A stretch of DNA of 64,000 nucleotides from Aquatica leii (GCA_035610365.1 CM069432.1:163926035-163990034); one strand, 5' to 3'; shown: positions 47,673 through 61,238, counted from the stretch's first letter. Numbers and translations are program-made. The notes: a model not told the origin generated them from the sequence alone.

Positions 47673-50320
47673 TATATGCTTTATAATATTTTTATGTTGA
47701 ATGCTGCGTCACTAATTTTTGTCGTTTTGTTTTCGCTAAAGTGTAATTAAAAAAGAATATTAAAAAAAAGGTATTACGGTAAGTTGTACTTTTTTCTTCT
47801 TCCTTAGATTTATTTATTCGAACACATCAATTATGTTTTCAGCTTTTCAATGAGGAACAACATCAAAAACACTTTGATGTCCCTCTTATGAGCTGAAAAA
47901 GTAATTCAAGTGTTTTTAGTATACTTGGAAAAATTGCCAAAACAGTTATTTGTAATAATGAACCTTTTTAGTTTTTCTAATTTTATCAACAAATTCTAAT
48001 AAATCTATTTTGTATAAAAAGTTAAGACAAAAAATTGTGTGTTCTATGTTCAATCATTTTTTTAAGTAACAATTTTTAGATTACATATAACAACTGCAGT
48101 ACTAACCGTTACTTAAACAATTTAAAATCAATTAAAAAAAATTTTAAATGCGATACACATGTTCTCAAATTTATACCAATGTTTTTTGTTTAAAAATAAG
48201 GTTTATTGTTAGACTTCGCCTCATGTAAAATTCGGACCATCAATTATATTTTGCGCACCTAATGTAGTGCCAACATTTTTGTTTGCGATGTAACATACTA
48301 TGTATTGAAAACCACAAGTTTGATAATCATAGTGAACTGCATTGTAAAAGGAGTGTTAAATGATATGAAACTAAAATTGCATTGGTTAACTTTTATCTCT
48401 AAAGGTGATTACTAATGAATAAGTTGAACTTAAAATCCAGCGGCGTGTATCATAATTCCAAAACATTTAAAAAGTAAATACATATATAAGAATAATTCCT
48501 TTATTATGATTTTTAATAACAAGCTTTTTTGTAGCATAAACACGTTGTTTTCGGATAATGATGCGCGTGCTTATCTCATCTACTAAATCTGTGTATGTTT
48601 GGAAAAGGTACAAGTAGCAATTTAAGTAAAAACGTGTTTTGAACAAATCTGTTAACATTTTATCTAAGAATTTACATTCACCGCAAATCTATTAGTTTTC
48701 AAGAGTATCCACTGAAATGCATGATCGTACGCTGCTGTAGTTTAATCGCGGCTAAAGGGGCGGTTTTTTACATAAATGCGTTCTTGGGTCGATCTTCGTT
48801 TTAGCTGGTTATATTTATTGCATCTTATAAAAAAACCATACACATGTTTTGGAATTATTTCTTTTTTTCCGGTTTGTGTTGATTTGTTATTGTTATCTAC
48901 CTTAAATACAATATCTCATAAGTAAAACCGTAATTTCGTCAATAATTGCTCTGTAGTTTATGTTAATAATCAAAATTACTGTGAACTTTATGAATCTTAT
49001 TAACCGTACGATGGATAAAACTAATTTTTTACGCTTGTGACGCTTTACTGTTTGCAGTTCGTTTATAACATTTTTAATTTACTTTAGTGTCTTAGTATAT
49101 TTATTTAAATAATTTTGTATTAAAAACATTTGACTGAATTGCAAAACAATAATTACAACTAAAACGTGTATAAAATAAATCTCAACTTATAATTAGAGTT
49201 TAAAGTTATTACAAGTCTTACAATAAAGCAAGATTATTGAGATGCTCAGACGAGCAAAAAGAAAAGAGTCATATGTAAGAAAGACAGTCCGCAATAGCAA
49301 TCGTGTTTATCAAAGTATTCAAAGTACAATCGATAAAATCATTCCGAATGCTGCTTGCAGAATGAGTCACCACCTCTGTTAGTGGAAAATTCTAATGCGC
49401 ATGAAGGGGATAGATCCCCCCAAGACAAGAACATTACAATGTTAAATAAATTGATAAAACTTTTCCTTGTAAGTACTATCAAAGCAAGCGTTAATTAGGT
49501 ATTGAACTAAAACTTTAGTAACCAAAAAATGTGTTTACATTAGATAAAAAAAGCTTAAGAATCAAATATCAGCAGCTTTAAAATGTCAACATCATATTAT
49601 ATTTCTTAATATTTACAAATTATAAATAAAAGTTTATGTAGGCACTCGTTATGTATCGAATGCAACACTGGAGAGAATTTTTTATGAGTTTAAAAGAGTA
49701 AAACTTGATTTCATTTCAGACAAATTTAAATAGTTTGACTTTTTTGTCTATTCATAAAGAGCTGACACTATCTACTGACAAAACTTTTAAAGAATTAGCA
49801 AAAATGTATATAAAAAAACAAAACCTGCTCAATGAGAAGACGAGTGAGACTAGGAGATATAATTTTGCCAAAACTTTTCATATTAGCAATGGAAAAAAAA
49901 AACATTCAAGAAAATAAATTGTATCAAAAAAAGCATTAATATTGAAACATGCATGAGCTTTGAGAATCTTTAAATTAAACAAATTAACAGAATATTCTAG
50001 TCAAAAAGATAAAACAGAAGTATAAAAAACAATCTTAGAAAATCAACTTAGTCTTAAAGAAAAACGCGCCACTATTAAATAAATATATAAATGCATATTC
50101 AATGGTTATACGCACGTTTCGTAATCTTATCGCAAACAGTGTTTATTGAAATCTATAGTTATAATGATATGCAAATCACAGTAAGTTACGATTTTATTAA
50201 ATTTGTTAGTTATAATTTCTTTAGTCTTGTTTTAGTTTAAGTAAAATTAGTAGCATTTGTGATCGTGTAGTTTAAATAAACTAAGTGTTAAATTTGCAAC
50301 AATGTCAATGAAAAACAATT
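47673..50320. other. Intergenic, nothing recognised
   Basis: AT-rich. Frames near 48467-48658 and 49705-49917 are short and unassigned. No repeats or RNA genes could be supported. Confidence 0.4.
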
Positions 50321-50329
50321 AACCAACTT

Positions 50330-50770
50330 AAAGAAAGATAACAACGCTATCCTAACGGTAGACAACATAGAAAACCTAAAAACGCATTGAAATCGAAAAA
50401 AGTAAAATTAAAAATAAAGTTAAATAAAACCAAAGTAATGTATACGATACCACAAACAAGTAGAAGAAACCTAAACTGAAAAAGTAAACGAATATATTTA
50501 TACGTATTATTGTTTATTCTAAGAAATAACTAACAAAATCACAATGTGTAACACCCAAACACGAAAGTGTTTGATCAATGTATTTGTGGGGATCAGAAAA
50601 TTGGACGGCAAAATACGCCATGAAAAAGGTTATATTATCTCAAAGAGCAATAGAAAGAACCATGTTGAACATCACAAGAAAAGACAAAGTAAGGAATTGA
50701 AAAATAATGTCGATAACAAAGACAACAGATGTAAGCATCAGAACCAGACCCGTAGCTATATATTGCAGAC
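50330..50770 (+). pseudogene. LINE (RTE-like) C-terminal fragment
   Basis: LNKTKVMYTIPQTS (50,425-50,465) and EKVNEYIYTY (50,480-50,510) match the segment after the reverse-transcriptase core. After a frame change, YLWGSENWTAKYAMKKV and LSQRAIERTMLNITRKDKVR, then TKTTDV (50,585-50,730) are the typical RTE tail with the TYGSETWT and QRxMER boxes. The longer open frame over the same bases is a shadow. The copy is 5'-truncated and stop-ridden. Confidence 0.7.
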
Positions 50771-50779
50771 AAATTGATG

Positions 50780-52896
50780 TAATCTCAAAATCATAGATTA
50801 AAGATCATGTAAACATAAAAAAGAAAACAGAAGGCCACGTATGCGATGATACGATGACTTTAAGAAAACCGTTAGATTAAAATGTAGCATTACTGGCATA
50901 CTGTTGGGTGACATCTATTAAATGGAGCAGAGAATTGATACAATACAAGTCGTATTCGTACCAACAACATTGTTAAATGATTGTTCAAAATTTTCAAAAA
51001 TATATTTTGTTGCTTTTTCAATGGATTGTAGCTAAATTTAGAAACTGCAAAAACTGTTATTATTGAATTAGTAATTTTACATAACATTTGCATTGTTCCA
51101 AATAAAGAAAAAAATGATAATCTTCGTGTAGTAAACAAAAATTTGAAAAATTATTACTTGACTCTGATAACGAATATGATAGAGCTAATACAGGTAAAAG
51201 TTTTAAGCAGCACTATATAAATCAACATTTTAATTTACATTATTTCTCAATGCAATGATTCTAAACTGAATTTAATGAAATTGAGTTTTATATTTCTATT
51301 AATAAAACTAGAACTACAGCTTATCTAATTATATCATTTTTCTCATTTCTAAGTATATTTTTAATTAGTACAGCCCTATTTTTTTTTGTTGAGTTTTAAT
51401 TTATGATGTTCTTCTAACTAAATACGAACTCCATTCTTCTCTTTTTTTGTTTTTACGTCTTATAGAAACAAATGTGTTATATACCGAGTTAAGCAAATGT
51501 ATGGAAACATATTTATATCTTTTTAATCAAGCATGTTACGAAAATATGAAATTTTAAATGAAGCTATTTAAGGAGTTTGAAGAGGAAATTTTGGCCGTAA
51601 TCTGATTATTAGTTATTACGTAACAGGCAATTACTTTTGTTTTTTAAATGGAAACCTATCGTTTTTATTCCAAAATATGATTCATCAAAGTAATTTGTAT
51701 ATAAAACTAATAAAATATTAGAGATATTTAATATTTAACGCAATTAAAAAAATATTTGTGATTGTATCTTGTGGGAAGAATAAGAAAGTAAAAACTTCAG
51801 AAAACTTTGGGCGTTTTTGATGGTAATTGCTTTCTTGTAGAATAAATATGCTAAAAAATTTTGTTTGTTTTTATGATGAGTTTATTAAGCATTTACTTAA
51901 AACTCTAGACAAAAAATGTCTTGCGCATAAGGTAAATTCAAACTTTGACATTTGCATACTAGATAAAAATATCCGATTATTTTTTAGGTAGGAGTGATAC
52001 TGATGCATGTAGAGGAGAAGGGTACTGTATAATATGAGAATTGAAGACATTAAAGAACTTGACGTATTAATCATAGTAAAAATTTATTATAACAATTCAA
52101 TAATTTTCGATATTTTTTCTTACTGTTATTGAACGGTTAGCCATAGCAACTAGTAACCTAAACTTACTGTTTTGACAGCATACTCGATAAGCAATGTAAT
52201 AAAGTTCAATAGCGCAAAAACGATTTAATATTTCAAGGTCAGTAAAAGCATCTATTTGTGTTTATTACTAATAGTGAATGCGTTTCAAATATGCCTGCAT
52301 TCTATTGAATAATCCTTTTAATACAAATAACCACTTGTACTTGTATCCTAATATAAACTAAACCTATTAAATTACACTACTTTGCTATTAAAGCGCGTAA
52401 ATATTTAAACTTATTAATAACCACTTACGTGCTATATAAACAACAGGATTTACTTAACAAAAAACAAGGATAAACTACTTTTAAGATTCTGTTAAAATTT
52501 ACGTTTAGGCTTTGTATAGGATTATAGTTACCTGTGAAAAGCTAAGTAAACACCAACGCTATTAATTAAAAATGATTATAAAATTAACTTGGAAAATTTA
52601 TTTTAATAATTATCTGTTTTAAAAACAATTTTTTATGTTATCAACGCAATAATAAAGTACTGATAAAAACATACTTTTTTAACACGTTTTAGGATAATTA
52701 ATCACCAAAAAAATCTATATTTTATATTTTGATTGCATTTGTTAAATGCTATCTGGAGTCGTAAAATGCATTTATTAACTAATTAATTATTATTGTTTAA
52801 GTACTAAAAAAACAATTTTTAAAAAATTATAATTAAAACATTGCAACAACTAAGTTGTCTGAATTTCTAGTTTTAATTTATCTTTGCATTAAGTTT
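50780..52896. other. Intergenic, nothing recognised
   Basis: AT-rich left flank of the tandem LTR array. No integrase or other retroelement coding sequence is visible upstream of the array, and no gene was recognised. Confidence 0.45.
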
Positions 52897-52967
52897 CATT
52901 ACTTTAAAAACTACATTTTAGTTTCATATTTTAGTAATTGAAACTAAATAAAACACAGACGGACACC

Positions 52968-54265
52968 TGTGGTAAAATTTATTTTCCAGACAGTGGATTC
53001 ACTAAAAACTCAGTAAATTAACCAGTATTAAATTAATACTTTTGTAAATTGTTTCTAGTCTTTACTTAATTCTATTTATGTAGCTTGTAATCGTTTAGAA
53101 AAGCACTACAAATGTATTTTCATAAAAAAGGAAAAAAGCACTAAATGGAAATATGCTTTTATTGTATGTAAGAACACGTTTCTTACTTAAATACTGAGCT
53201 TGTTTGTGTAATGTAGCAAACGTATTTTTATTTCAACAGGTGGGCGCTAGTCATTTGTTTAATTGCGTAAGAGTGTTAGCAATTCTTTCTATTGGAGTAT
53301 TAATCAATCAAGGGAAACTTTGACACATTAGTAAATCTAAATATGCAGAGATTTTCAGTACATTTATCAAGTTGAGAAAAATTAAAAATAACAGAATAAT
53401 GTAGTTTTGTTTAAAGTTTAATTATTTTGTACGTAAACAATGTAAACAAAACAGTTTTTAAATAGAATCTTAAAACCGACATCGACAGGTATATATAAGC
53501 ATTACGTGACAAGTAAAAAATTTTATTTATAATTACAATAACGCATAAACCCGATATTTTTTTTAACGTGTCTTAAACCGTGACTAGCAAGTGTAATTTT
53601 TCATTTAATTAGAGTTCTAAAAACACTATATATAAATAACGCAACTGAAAATTTAAGTCATGACTATATTGAACTATTTGCTCGACACGTTTTATTGGTT
53701 ATTTTATAAACACTCAAGATAATTTGTTTTTCTATGAATGGTAGTAAATGGTGCCATAATTATAAATAGCATATCTTATTCCGCTTCGAAAATTGCTTTA
53801 CATACTTGCCGCCGACTAGTTAGTTTTTTTTTCTTAATCCACTGTATTATGGGAACAATGGCAGATGAAATATATTTAGACCAATGAAGTATAATACACT
53901 AACTGGAGAAACCACTGATTTCGGGCAAAAACGCATAAGGTCAACCACGTTTGAAAGGTAGAAGTAAAATTAAAGCTTGTGTCAAAACAATAAATTGGTA
54001 TTTTTCTTAAATTAAAAATACATATTAATAAAAATAAAATACTGTGGAGAAATAATTTGAATTCGCGCCAACTCACGGATGCGAAGTTAGGTTTTAGATG
54101 TTGTTATGTGTGCGCGAGTTAGTGAGATGTTATGAACGTTATGAACGATTATGAAATGGTTGATTTAAGATTTTATGTGTGTTTATAAATGTTATTAAAT
54201 TACTAAAGCATTGTGGTTGTGTTTAATCTACCAACACATCGGCGTCGTGGTACTAAATTACCACA
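52968..54265 (+). repeat. gypsy-2 LTR copy 1
   Basis: Starts TGTGGTAAAATTTA and ends AAATTACCACA; TGTGGTAA and TTACCACA are exact inverted termini of LTR type. A TATA-like GGTATATATAAGC lies near 53,490. The repeated 66-codon minus frame inside is incidental. Confidence 0.85.
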
Positions 54266-54372
54266 AATTCAGAAGTGGGATTACTGAGAATAAACCGGAT
54301 TCATTACTTTAAAAACTACATTTTAGTTTCATATTTTAGTAATTGAAACTAAATAAAACACAGACGGACACC

Positions 54373-55670
54373 TGTGGTAAAATTTATTTTCCAGACAGTG
54401 GATTCACTAAAAACTCAGTAAATTAACCAGTATTAAATTAATACTTTTGTAAATTGTTTCTAGTCTTTACTTAATTCTATTTATGTAGCTTGTAATCGTT
54501 TAGAAAAGCACTACAAATGTATTTTCATAAAAAAGGAAAAAAGCACTAAATGGAAATATGCTTTTATTGTATGTAAGAACACGTTTCTTACTTAAATACT
54601 GAGCTTGTTTGTGTAATGTAGCAAACGTATTTTTATTTCAACAGGTGGGCGCTAGTCATTTGTTTAATTGCGTAAGAGTGTTAGCAATTCTTTCTATTGG
54701 AGTATTAATCAATCAAGGGAAACTTTGACACATTAGTAAATCTAAATATGCAGAGATTTTCAGTACATTTATCAAGTTGAGAAAAATTAAAAATAACAGA
54801 ATAATGTAGTTTTGTTTAAAGTTTAATTATTTTGTACGTAAACAATGTAAACAAAACAGTTTTTAAATAGAATCTTAAAACCGACATCGACAGGTATATA
54901 TAAGCATTACGTGACAAGTAAAAAATTTTATTTATAATTACAATAACGCATAAACCCGATATTTTTTTTAACGTGTCTTAAACCGTGACTAGCAAGTGTA
55001 ATTTTTCATTTAATTAGAGTTCTAAAAACACTATATATAAATAACGCAACTGAAAATTTAAGTCATGACTATATTGAACTATTTGCTCGACACGTTTTAT
55101 TGGTTATTTTATAAACACTCAAGATAATTTGTTTTTCTATCAATGGTAGTAAATGGTGCCATAATTATAAATAGCATATCTTATTCCGCTTCGAAAATTG
55201 CTTTACATACTTGCCGCCGACTAGTTAGTTTTTTTTTCTTAATCCACTGTATTATGGGAACAATGGCAGATGAAATATATTTAGACCAATGAAGTATAAT
55301 ACACTAACTGGAGAAACCACTGATTTCGGGCAAAAACGCATAAGGTCAACCACGTTTGAAAGGTAGAAGTAAAATTAAAGCTTGTGTCAAAACAATAAAT
55401 TGGTATTTTTCTTAAATTAAAAATACATATTAATAAAAATAAAATACTGTGGAGAAATAATTTGAATTCGCGCCAACTCACGGATGCGAAGTTAGGTTTT
55501 AGATGTTGTTATGTGTGCGCGAGTTAGTGAGATGTTATGAACGTTATGAACGATTATGAAATGGTTGATTTAAGATTTTATGTGTGTTTATAAATGTTAT
55601 TAAATTACTAAAGCATTGTGGTTGTGTTTAATCTACCAACACATCGGCGTCGTGGTACTAAATTACCACA
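54373..55670 (+). repeat. gypsy-2 LTR copy 2
   Basis: 1298 bp, apparently identical to copy 1 except for C instead of G at 55141. Confidence 0.85.
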
Positions 55671-55777
55671 AATTCAGAAGTGGGATTACTGAGAATAAAC
55701 CGGATTCATTACTTTAAAAACTACATTTTAGTTTCATATTTTAGTAATTGAAACTAAATAAAACACAGACGGACACC

Positions 55778-57071
55778 TGTGGTAAAATTTATTTTCCAGA
55801 CAGTGGATTCACTAAAAACTCAGTAAATTAACCAGTATTAAATTAATACTTTTGTAAATTGTTTCTAGTCTTTACTTAATTCTATTTATGTAGCTTGTAA
55901 TCGTTTAGAAAAGCACTACAAATGTATTTTCATAAAAAAGGAAAAAAGCACTAAATGGAAATATGCTTTTATTGTATGTAAGAACACGTTTCTTACTTAA
56001 ATACTGAGCTTGTTTGTGTAATGTAGCAAACGTATTTTTATTTCAACAGGTGGGCGCTAGTCATTTGTTTAATTGCGTAAGAGTGTTAGCAATTCTTTCT
56101 ATTGGAGTATTAATCAATCAAGGAAACTTTGACACATTAGTAAATCTAAATATGCAGAGATTTTCAGTACATTTATCAAGTTGAGAAAATTAAAAATAAC
56201 AGAATAATGTAGTTTTGTTTAAAGTTTAATTATTTTGTACGTAAACAATGTAAACAAAACAGTTTTTAAATAGAATCTTAAAACCGACATCGACAGGTAT
56301 ATATAAGCATTACGTGACAAGTAAAAAATTTTATTTATAATTACAATAACGCATAAACCCGATATTTTTTAACGTGTCTTAAACCGTGACTAGCAAGTGT
56401 AATTTTTCATTTAATTAGAGTTCTAAAAACACTATATATAAATAACGCAACTGAAAATTTAAGTCATGACTATATTGAACTATTTGCTCGACACGTTTTA
56501 TTGGTTATTTTATAAACACTCAAGATAATTTGTTTTTCTATGAATGGTAGTAAATGGTGCCATAATTATAAATAGCATATCTTATTCCGCTTCGAAAATT
56601 GCTTTACATACTTGCCGCCGACTAGTTAGTTTTTTTTCTTAATCCACTGTATTATGGGAACAATGGCAGATGAAATATATTTAGACCAATGAAGTATAAT
56701 ACACTAACTGGAGAAACCACTGATTTCAGGCAAAAACGCATAAGGTCAACCACGTTTGAAAGGTAGAAGTAAAATTAAAGCTTGTGTCAAAACAATAAAT
56801 TGGTATTTTTCTTAAATTAAAAATACATATTAATAAAAATAAAATACTGTGGAGAAATAATTTGAATTCGCGCCAACTCACGGATGCAGAAGTTAGGTTT
56901 TAGATGTTGTTATGTGTGCGCGAGTTAGTGAGATGTTATGAACGTTATGAACGATTATGAAATGGTTGATTTAAGATTTTATGTGTGTTTATAAATGTTA
57001 TTAAATTACTAAAGCATTGTGGTTGTGTTTAATCTACCAACACATCGGCGTCGTGGTACTAAATTACCACA
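55778..57071 (+). repeat. gypsy-2 LTR copy 3
   Basis: 1294 bp. It has shorter G, A and T runs than copies 1-2, an A for G in TTTC(G/A)GGCA near 56,728, and an inserted A in GATGC(A)GAAG near 56,887. It carries G at 56542, as in copy 1. Confidence 0.85.
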
Positions 57072-57178
57072 AATTCAGAAGTGGGATTACTGAGAATAAA
57101 CCGGATTCATTACTTTAAAAACTACATTTTAGTTTCATATTTTAGTAATTGAAACTAAATAAAACACAGACGGACACC

Positions 57179-58474
57179 TGTGGTAAAATTTATTTTCCAG
57201 ACAGTGGATTCACTAAAAACTCAGTAAATTAACCAGTATTAAATTAATACTTTTGTAAATTGTTTCTAGTCTTTACTTAATTCTATTTATGTAGCTTGTA
57301 ATCGTTTAGAAAAGCACTACAAATGTATTTTCATAAAAAGGAAAAAGCACTAAATGGAAATATGCTTTTATTGTATGTAAGAACACGTTTCTTACTTAAA
57401 TACTGAGCTTGTTTGTGTAATGTAGCAAACGTATTTTTATTTCAACAGGTGGGCGCTAGTCATTTGTTTAATTGCGTAAGAGTGTTAGCAATTCTTTCTA
57501 TTGGAGTATTAATCAATCAAGGGAAACTTTGACACATTAGTAAATCTAAATATGCAGAGATTTTCAGTACATTTATCAAGTTGAGAAAAATTAAAAATAA
57601 CAGAATAATGTAGTTTTGTTTAAAGTTTAATTATTTTGTACGTAAACAATGTAAACAAAACAGTTTTTAAATAGAATCTTAAAACCGACATCGACAGGTA
57701 TATATAAGCATTACGTGACAAGTAAAAAATTTTATTTATAATTACAATAACGCATAAACCCGATATTTTTTTTAACGTGTCTTAAACCGTGACTAGCAAG
57801 TGTAATTTTTCATTTAATTAGAGTTCTAAAAACACTATATATAAATAACGCAACTGAAAATTTAAGTCATGACTATATTGAACTATTTGCTCGACACGTT
57901 TTATTGGTTATTTTATAAACACTCAAGATAATTTGTTTTTCTATCAATGGTAGTAAATGGTGCCATAATTATAAATAGCATATCTTATTCCGCTTCGAAA
58001 ATTGCTTTACATACTTGCCGCCGACTAATTAGTTTTTTTTTCTTAATCCACTGTATTATGGGAACAATGGCAGATGAAATATATTTAGACCAATGAAGTA
58101 TAATACACTAACTGGAGAAACCACTGATTTCGGGCAAAAACGCATAAGGTCAACCACGTTTGAAAGGTAGAAGTAAAATTAAAGCTTGTGTCAAAACAAT
58201 AAATTGGTATTTTTCTTAAATTAAAAATACATATTAATAAAAATAAAATACTGTGGAGAAATAATTTGAATTCGCGCCAACTCACGGATGCGAAGTTAGG
58301 TTTTAGATGTTGTTATGTGTGCGCGAGTTAGTGAGATGTTATGAACGTTATGAACGATTATGAAATGGTTGATTTAAGATTTTATGTGTGTTTATAAATG
58401 TTATTAAATTACTAAAGCATTGTGGTTGTGTTTAATCTACCAACACATCGGCGTCGTGGTACTAAATTACCACA
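57179..58474 (+). repeat. gypsy-2 LTR copy 4, adjacent to gag
   Basis: 1296 bp, with two shortened A-runs near 57,335, an A in CGACTA(A)TTAG near 58,028, and C at 57945 as in copy 2. By position it acts as the 5' LTR of the gag-pol that follows. Confidence 0.87.
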
Positions 58475-58476
58475 AA

Positions 58477-58490
58477 TTCAGAAGTGGGAT
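58477..58490 (+). other. Primer-binding site of gypsy-2
   Basis: TTCAGAAGTGGGAT, two bases after the LTR end, identical in sequence and offset to the gypsy-1 site. The same sequence follows each of the other three LTRs. Confidence 0.75.
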
Positions 58491-58593
58491 TACTGAGAAT
58501 AAACCGGATTAAAGAAGTTAGGTTAGTGGCACGTGCCGAGTAGTGCCCAGTATTCAAAATTATTTCTGCCTTGCGTTCAAAATAAAACGTAGT

Positions 58594-59524
58594 ATGAATA
58601 AGAAAGAGACTTATGTTGAAGAAGAGCTTAATGCAAGCGCAATTACAGAAAAAGCGTACACTATTGAAGAGATGATAGAGGTTGATGTGCAAGCTGCCTT
58701 TAAAGCACAACAATCAAATGTAATTACACTTAACCAGTCACAAGATTTTAGTATCCGTAATGAAAAGTGTCCAACCGTAAAAGAATTGTCTGCGTTAATA
58801 CCTGATGTACATGGTGTAAAGGATGATGTCGAGGTATAGATAGAGAATATTGATTGCATTAAAAGGACATATAACGTACCAAATTAAATTATAAGATTAG
58901 TGGCTGCATCCAAGTTTACCGGTGCCATTGCTAATTGGTTTCATTCGAAAACGGAACACATCGATATGTCGTGGGAGCAGTTAAAATGCGAAATAAGAAA
59001 GTATTTTACTACACGCTCTTCAAGGTTGCAATTACTTAAACAATTTGAGTCTAGAAGATTGGTGCAAAAGGAAACATTTTCAAATTATTTTTACGAAAAG
59101 TTAGCATTAAGTAACAAAACTGATTTAATTGATTACGTCATTGATGGCTTCAACAATCCACAATTACAAAATCAAGCTCGTATGACAAATTTCAAGGACT
59201 TAGATCAGTTACTTCAAGTTATGAAAAATGTTACCAATGAAGAAAGAGAATCTACTTCAAGATCATTTCCAGTACATGTGAAACCACACGTCAAACTGCC
59301 TGAAAAGAAAATTGTGTTCTACAATTGTAACTAAGAAGGTCATAGGTGTTTAGAGTGTCTTAAATCCAAAAGAAAAAGCAGTAGTTGTTATAATTGTGGA
59401 CGTCCAGGTCATAAAGTGTATGATTGTTATGCACTTACTTTACGGAGAAGACCACAATCAAGTTTTGCTCTACAAACACCTAGTAACAGCAGTAGTCAGC
59501 AGCAGTCTACGAAAGTAGTTTAAA
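58594..59524 (+). pseudogene. gypsy-2 gag remnant
   Basis: The first part begins at ATG 58594 (MNKKETYVEEELNASA) and stops at 58839. The capsid-like part resumes about 58,900 (KFTGAIANWFHSKTEHIDM, LIDYVIDGFNNPQLQ) and resembles gypsy-1 gag closely enough for the same clade. A stop at 59334 precedes a degraded first zinc knuckle and one intact CCHC knuckle (CYNCGRPGHKVYDC, 59,379-59,420). The tail is serine/glutamine-rich. Non-functional. Confidence 0.88.
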
Positions 59525-59566
59525 AAAAGTAGTATCAAAAATAAAGTTGGTGTAACAAATTCTTAT

Positions 59567-59935
59567 GTGATTAATTTGTTTTTTGTTTTAGTAGATTCTT
59601 GTCAAACCAAATTCAATGTTGAACTTAGTGGTACGCTTGATTCAGGTAGTTCAATTAATATAATCAAGGAGAAATATATTTTAAGGGACGTAGTAAGGCC
59701 TCTTGAAGATGAGCAAATGTGTACAGGTATAAACGGGAGTAAATTAGAAATTATTGAATTTCTAGATTCAGATCTTACATTGAAAGATTTTAATAATTCA
59801 CATAATGTTACGTTTTATGTTGTGCGTGACACCTGCATGCTAAGGTCTTGCTTATTAGGACAAGACTTCTTTAATAAATTTGGCTTCTCAATTAGTTATG
59901 ACTCAAAAAAAAAAGCGGAAAAGCGGAATGCCTAG
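59567..59935 (+). pseudogene. gypsy-2 aspartic protease
   Basis: The active-site motif appears as GTLDSGSSINIIKEKY, followed by a GINGSKLEII segment also seen in gypsy-1 and LLGQDFFNKFGFSI near the end. The frame is open for ~120 codons, then breaks before reverse transcriptase. Confidence 0.85.
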
Positions 59936-60099
59936 TATTTCACAGTGTGATTATTGTGACGAACTTTTGTTCATTGATTATTCGCATGAGAATGACAATG
60001 TTGCCTCTCTAAAAATCAACGAAAGTTGAGATTTGCAATAAAGTTCATCAGATGTATGAAAATTACTTGTCCAATTTTAATAATAATCGAGAACCAATA

Positions 60100-60735
60100 T
60101 AAGAAATGTCAATTAAGTTAAAATCAGATAAAATTGTTAGCTTGAAACCGCCACGTCTAGCTTATAGTATAACTGAAAAGATTTATTTCCCTACACCATT
60201 AACAGAAGATCTTATCGATTCATTAACAAATAAAACGTAGTTTTTTGCATTAGATCTGTTAAATGTATTTTGGTCAATATGAATTTTGTAGAATGCCATT
60301 CGGTCTGATGAATTCTCCTAGTTACTTTTAACAGTACATTTACCATTTGTTTGAGAATCTTTTGAAACGCAGGGAGATAATTATTTATTTAGACGATTTA
60401 CCTATTGCAACAGAAAACATCAACGAACATTTAGTAATTTTGAGACAATTTTGATATCGCGGCTCAGAACGGGCTTGAGTTTAGGCTTGACAAATGCTCA
60501 TTAATTAATACACAAATCTCTTATTTAAGATACTTAGTTAGCAAGAATACGTTACAACACGACCTTGAAAATGTAAAAACAATTCGAAATTACACAACGC
60601 GAAAGAAGTACATACGTTTTTAGGTTTATGCAGCTATTTTCGGAAATTTAAACAGAATTTCTCTATTATAGCGAAACTACTATATGACTTAGTCAAAAGG
60701 AATGTAAAGTTTTAATTTGGTGATAACCAGTTAAA
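60100..60735 (+). pseudogene. gypsy-2 reverse transcriptase, decayed
   Basis: Broken frames contain FFALDLLNVF (degraded first catalytic block), CRMPFGLMNSPSYF and IIYLDDLPIATENINEHL with the paired aspartates, then FRLDKC-like and FLGLCSYFRKF-like segments. At least four stops or frameshifts occur, and part of the finger region is missing or shortened. Confidence 0.85.
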
Positions 60736-61118
60736 TGCTTTTGAGATTCTTTGTAAAAAACTTAGCGATACTTGTTATCTATTCTCCATGCTTTATGACA
60801 GAACTCCATTGCGACGCAAGTGCTGTGGGCTTTGGTTCAATATTGATGCAAAAGCAGAATAACTGTACTTGGAAGCCTGTATTCTATTTTACCGAGAGGA
60901 CGACGGATGCCGAGTGAAAATATCATTCATTTGAGTTGGAATGTTTAACGGTTGTCTACGCGATAAAAAGATTTCATATATATCTTTTAGGCATTAAATC
61001 TACTATTGTCAAAGATTGTGATAATTTTCGATTAACACTGTCTAAGCAACACATCCACCCTAGAATTTCAAGATGGGCAATGTTTTTGCAAACGTATGAT
61101 TATGAAATTAAACATTAA
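60736..61118 (+). pseudogene. gypsy-2 RNase H
   Basis: TELHCDASAVGFGSILMQK gives the first catalytic aspartate. After a stop at 60917, YHSFELECLTVVYAIKRFH follows with the glutamate, then VKDCDNFRLTL. It ends PRISRWAMFLQTYDYEIKH before another stop. Confidence 0.85.
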
Positions 61119-61238
61119 GTCAGGAACGCAAATGAGTCACGTTGATGCATTGAGTCGTATCTGCGAAGTCGTTGAAAATCACAGTTATGAACAAACATTA
61201 ATAATCAAACAGTTAACCGATCCTAGAAATGTTGAAAA

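Larger units (their letters stand above)
52897..58510 (+). repeat. Tandem array of four ~1.40 kb LTR-bearing units
   Basis: Units are 52897-54301, 54302-55706, 55707-57107 and 57108-58510 (1405, 1405, 1401 and 1403 bp). Each has 71 bp starting CATTACTTTAAAAACTAC, then an LTR of 1294-1298 bp, then 36 bp holding the primer-binding site and ending AAACCGGATT. The units differ only in a handful of positions, mostly homopolymer length. The last unit runs into the gypsy-2 leader at 58511. Confidence 0.95.

Noticed and set aside
50544..50777. 77-codon frame as a gene
   Set aside because: The RTE-type similarity lies in a different frame over the same bases, so this frame is incidental.
53876..58285. 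A 66-codon minus-strand frame repeated identically in three tandem units
   Set aside because: It is conserved only because the whole 1.4 kb unit is duplicated. It lies inside the LTR on the antisense strand, is broken in unit 3 and resembles no family.
52897..58510. CRISPR-like or satellite interpretation of the tandem array
   Set aside because: Units are 1.4 kb with LTR termini and a primer-binding site. There are no short repeats with unique spacers, and the genome is eukaryotic.
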